Assembly (NCBI GenBank): GCA_025267735.1 | Contig: CM046309.1 | Location: forward strand, 33,951,202-34,015,201 | Length of the DNA: 64,000 nt | Direction: 5' to 3' | Origin: Mactra quadrangularis | Taxonomy: Eukaryota; Mollusca; Bivalvia; Venerida; Mactridae | Shown: one piece after another, positions 60,701 to 64,000 of the stretch | How positions within the stretch are numbered: position 1 is the first letter of the stretch | Layout: every line of letters begins with the position of its first letter | The notes under the pieces: model-generated | The model's input: the letters and a program-made list of their open reading frames with translations, nothing else | Told to the model about the DNA's origin: nothing | Databases searched by the model: none | Made by a program: the position numbers and the translations under genes

Positions 60701-63700
60701 GTCTCTAACATACTGTTTGAAGTATTTGTTGAATACCTGGAGAAAATAATGTATGCAAATAAGTAATCAGAAAGCAAAAATACATGTATATCAAATAGAT
60801 TTTTAAAGAGGTATCTCAAAATTTGTAATCCACCCATGAAAAATAATGTATAATATGAAATTTATGTTCATGAAGAATTTCGAAAAAAAAAGTTATAATT
60901 TCATAGTCAAGTCATGGCTGGCATTTGGTTTAATTTCTTTATAGCATGAACGCTAATGCCCTTGCTTAGTTACAAAGTGACAAAAATTGCATATTTTTAC
61001 TTTTTTTTCATCTAATTAGAACTTTTTTTTACTACAATGAGGCTTGCAGAACATTTATATAGTAAACTTAATCAATGAAATAATACTTACGTGATGTCAG
61101 CATTAGAATGAAGACCAAAGCATTCAGGAGTGTCTGATAATGGTAAACTTTCAATGTAAGATACATATTCTGCTAAATTCTTACATTTTGGTATTTTGTA
61201 GCCTGAAAATACATGTACACAAATATAGTGATACAAACTGACTATTTTTGTTAATATGATACATATTTTTACAAGCAGCTATCATATTTTCAACCTTCTG
61301 TGTTTTAACAACATGCAAACAAACCCACTTAATATACTTATGCATTATTCTAAAATAAAACATGGCTGTTCCAGTGAACACCCCAAATCATTACACTGAC
61401 TTTTGCATGAAAAGATTTCAAAATAAGCATGTCATGCAAAAAAGAGTAAGTTGGTCATAAAGCAGTTCTTGCAAATAATAAACTTGGGAAAATGTGAATA
61501 ATTTCTATTGATGTTCAGTGAAATATTTCATAAAGGCTGTGTTTTTCCCATAAAGGCCAAGTATTTGGTTATAATGCCGTAGTGAACGCCATATCAGCTC
61601 TGTATTTGAAGTCCATTATGGTACAGTTAATTGATAAAATTTAATAAACCTACCGGTGTAGAACTGGAATGAATCAACAAACATTCCTTCACTAAACCAT
61701 ACACGAGCATATGTATTCAACAATCTCTTGTCATAGTCATCAGTGACACGACCTCCATATTGTACTTCACCGATCATATAACGTACTGTTGTCCAGGATA
61801 CACCCTAAATAATACAAGATTTAAAATAATTCATGAAAAGTTATCAATTTTCTTATTTTTTAATATTCCAACTTACATATCATTCTAGAAATAAGCACAC
61901 TAAACAATACAGTGACAAAATGTAGGAAAATGCACAGAAAAAAGTTGGTAAAAGTGAAAAACAATATGGTGACAATACCAGTGTGTTTGATACACATTCA
62001 ATTTGGATGTGCATTAAAGCACTTTTTCAAGAGAGGTATTCACATTATAAACTGATTGTTTACATTATGTGTAGCAAAATTTGACAATAAAGTAAACTTT
62101 AAAAGCAAAATAAAAAGAAGAGATTCCATTTTACTAAAACATGTAAGCTGTTAGCAGTTTTTGTTAGTATGCAAATGATAGAATATTCCAACCATTGTAT
62201 TATTTTGTTATAACCAAGGGGGTCTACATAGCATAACTTTATTGTACATACCTTCTTGGGATCAATATCATCTAAATGATTCTGTACAAACTGCACTGTA
62301 GCAGTGAAATCAGATTGGTTAAATTCATATGGAATGTTCCATCCAATAGGTCCAAACTTTCTTCTTTCTTGTACAGTTGTATGTAAGAAAGCAACACTGT
62401 ATAACATTGGTTTCCATTGCATCAAGTTACTGTACTCCAATTGTTCCTAAAACAAAAACAATTTTCATGTTAACTGTCTTAAAAATGCATTCTCTAAAAA
62501 ATACAGCTGTATAAAGGGTAACTTCTGGAGTTCTAAACACTGTGAATATATCTGTATCAATACAGGTTTTTATGGAATTTACGTCAGGGACCTTACTTTG
62601 TATGATTACAAATTTTCATTTGGAGATTCTTTAGCGCAATTGAATTGATATTGAAAAGCAGTTTCAAGCATGAATACCAGATTTGGGGAAAACTGTATTA
62701 TTTGTAAGAAACTTTAGAAGGGGCCTTTAAAAAGCTCTATTATATTAGAAGGGGCCTTTAAACAGCTCTATTTTATAAGAGTAAAAATTCCTGTCACCAT
62801 ACAAAGGGAAATCTAATTAATTGTTAATTTAGAATTGAAGGTTATGACCTCCTACCTGCTATCTTAAGTCATTAAGAACAAGTCATAGTCTGAAAATCCA
62901 ATATCAAAGTGGAGAACTTACTTGTGTGACCAGAGCATATGTTCTCTTGAGACCAGCTTTTACTCCCATAGGTGGTTCATTAGTGAACTTGATTGAAGAT
63001 TGTAATAAATTGATCTGGAATTTAGGATGTTCTTCTGATGTTAACCAACATCTGAATCCATCATGTACACTCTCTGTAGATGTCACCTGAAATAAGGAAG
63101 AAAACAATTAAACATGCAATAAAGAAGCTGTGCCAAAAATATTAACAATAACAAATGAGAAAAATGATAATGTAATTGATTGAGTAAAAAATGACTTCTT
63201 GTAGAAAGGAATAAAAATAGTCATGAAAGTGTAAAAACAATATTAGTGAATTATTCTTTATACATAAAAAAGCATGATCATAATTTTTTTTTTTCCAAAT
63301 TAGTATATATGTATCATATGTTTCAAATTCACCCAAGACAGATTAATACATTCAACTGATTTAATGTGAAGAAATAGTATGTAAATTGTATTTCTTTGTT
63401 CTAAGTCAAATACAAACTATATATATATATATATAAAAGTCTAGCTAACTTACTGTTTCTAACAATTCATCCATGAAGTCCAAACCTAAATGGCAATTCT
63501 GTAACAGAACCCATTTTCCTTCCAACATGGAGTTAGCAATCAAACGACGAGCATGCACGTCCTGACCTTGACCCATAGAGATGGCGCTGCATGAATAATT
63601 CAATTTCTTTGCTAATAACATAATGTTCTCAGTTGGATCAGAACCCATGCTCAGGAAACAGATCAATGGTGTCCTCTTGTTAGATTCAGCGTGCATAGAT

Positions 63701-63897
63701 TCCATATTTAGAATTACAGCCTCAGCATATCTTACACCCATAGCTTCAGCTATGTACTTTCTAGCCATAGGTATGATTCTATCTGGACACCATGCTCTTA
63801 TAAGAAGTAGTTTACGCCATGTATCTAAAGTTGAAGCATAGCCATCAGGTATTGGACATTCTTCAGGGGCATCCTCATCAAACCATGCTTTCCATAT
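57730..63897 (-). CDS. DNAH5/8: Outer-arm axonemal dynein heavy chain, C-terminal part
   Basis: This is the ATP-driven motor subunit of ciliary outer dynein arms. Ten exons from the 5' side: 63454-63897, 62922-63086, 62252-62446, 61654-61804, 61091-61202, 60580-60736, 59846-60058, 59027-59155, 58476-58602, 57730-58007. They give 656 residues with compatible phases and GT-AG borders, ending [11 protein letters not shown]. They cover the end of the AAA ring and the C-terminal domain. Landmarks are [94 protein letters not shown] and [11 protein letters not shown]. The wording of these blocks fits DNAH5/DNAH8 better than inner-arm chains. The gene continues beyond the right edge, where the motor and stalk would be. 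Confidence 0.95.
59149..59395. repeat. 122-bp tandem duplication over an intron-exon junction
   Basis: AGGATATCTGTA at 59149 recurs at 59271. The following ~120 bases match (TTATTTGTTACATTCATATTGTATC, then GCGGACAAGTAAATATT). The unit begins inside the exon 59027-59155 and takes its splice acceptor with it. Confidence 0.8.
63418..63436. repeat. (AT)n microsatellite
   Basis: A short alternating run in the intron just downstream of the exon 63454-63897 donor. Confidence 0.8.
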
Positions 63898-64000
63898 CTA
63901 GAAAAAAGATAACATTATTATTATCATTATGTTGTTGTTGTTTTAAGGTACATTGACAGCTTAGGTCATTAGTTAGAATTAAATAATAGAAAGAACCAAA

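Overview
The window is AT-rich animal nuclear DNA with intron-dense genes, GT-AG introns and dense small inverted-repeat transposons. The repeat content suggests a lophotrochozoan, most likely a bivalve mollusc: a 'pearl'-type element with a ~155-bp tandem core, LINE tails ending in AAACCCAAACAAACAAAC, and tRNA-headed SINEs. The species cannot be named from sequence alone. There are no prokaryotic features, no CRISPR and no operon.

Layout: (1) 585-9159, minus strand: a CDC5L-like Myb/spliceosome gene, 12 exons in the window, with its 3' end beyond the left edge. It is oddly short: the second Myb repeat and the conserved central region are missing, although reading frame and splice sites are intact. 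(2) 9160-10798: a head-to-head intergenic interval. (3) 10799-53184, plus strand: a complete GPI-anchored, secreted X-prolyl aminopeptidase (aminopeptidase P2, XPNPEP2-like), 21 coding exons giving 712 residues. Its first intron is 22.7 kb and is filled with transposon relics. It carries a duplicated exon (44052-44201 and 44602-44751, both 150 nt and of identical phase) that encodes the first catalytic metal ligand, which is a good candidate for mutually exclusive splicing. (4) 53185-57729: a convergent intergenic interval that holds a decayed duplicate of the neighbouring dynein gene's last exon. (5) 57730-63897, minus strand: the last ten exons (656 residues) of an outer-arm axonemal dynein heavy chain of DNAH5/DNAH8 type. 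Its 5' part lies beyond the right edge.

The three genes have unrelated jobs (pre-mRNA splicing/cell cycle, ectopeptidase, ciliary motility) and no functional cluster is apparent. The most notable observations are the duplicated catalytic exon, the single-Myb-repeat CDC5L-like gene with a GC-AG first intron, a LINE nested in a small palindromic transposon with an 11-bp target duplication, a pearl-like/Helentron-like element in an aminopeptidase intron, and a duplicated splice acceptor in the dynein gene. All exon models were derived by eye from translated similarity plus splice-site phase. No transcript evidence was available.
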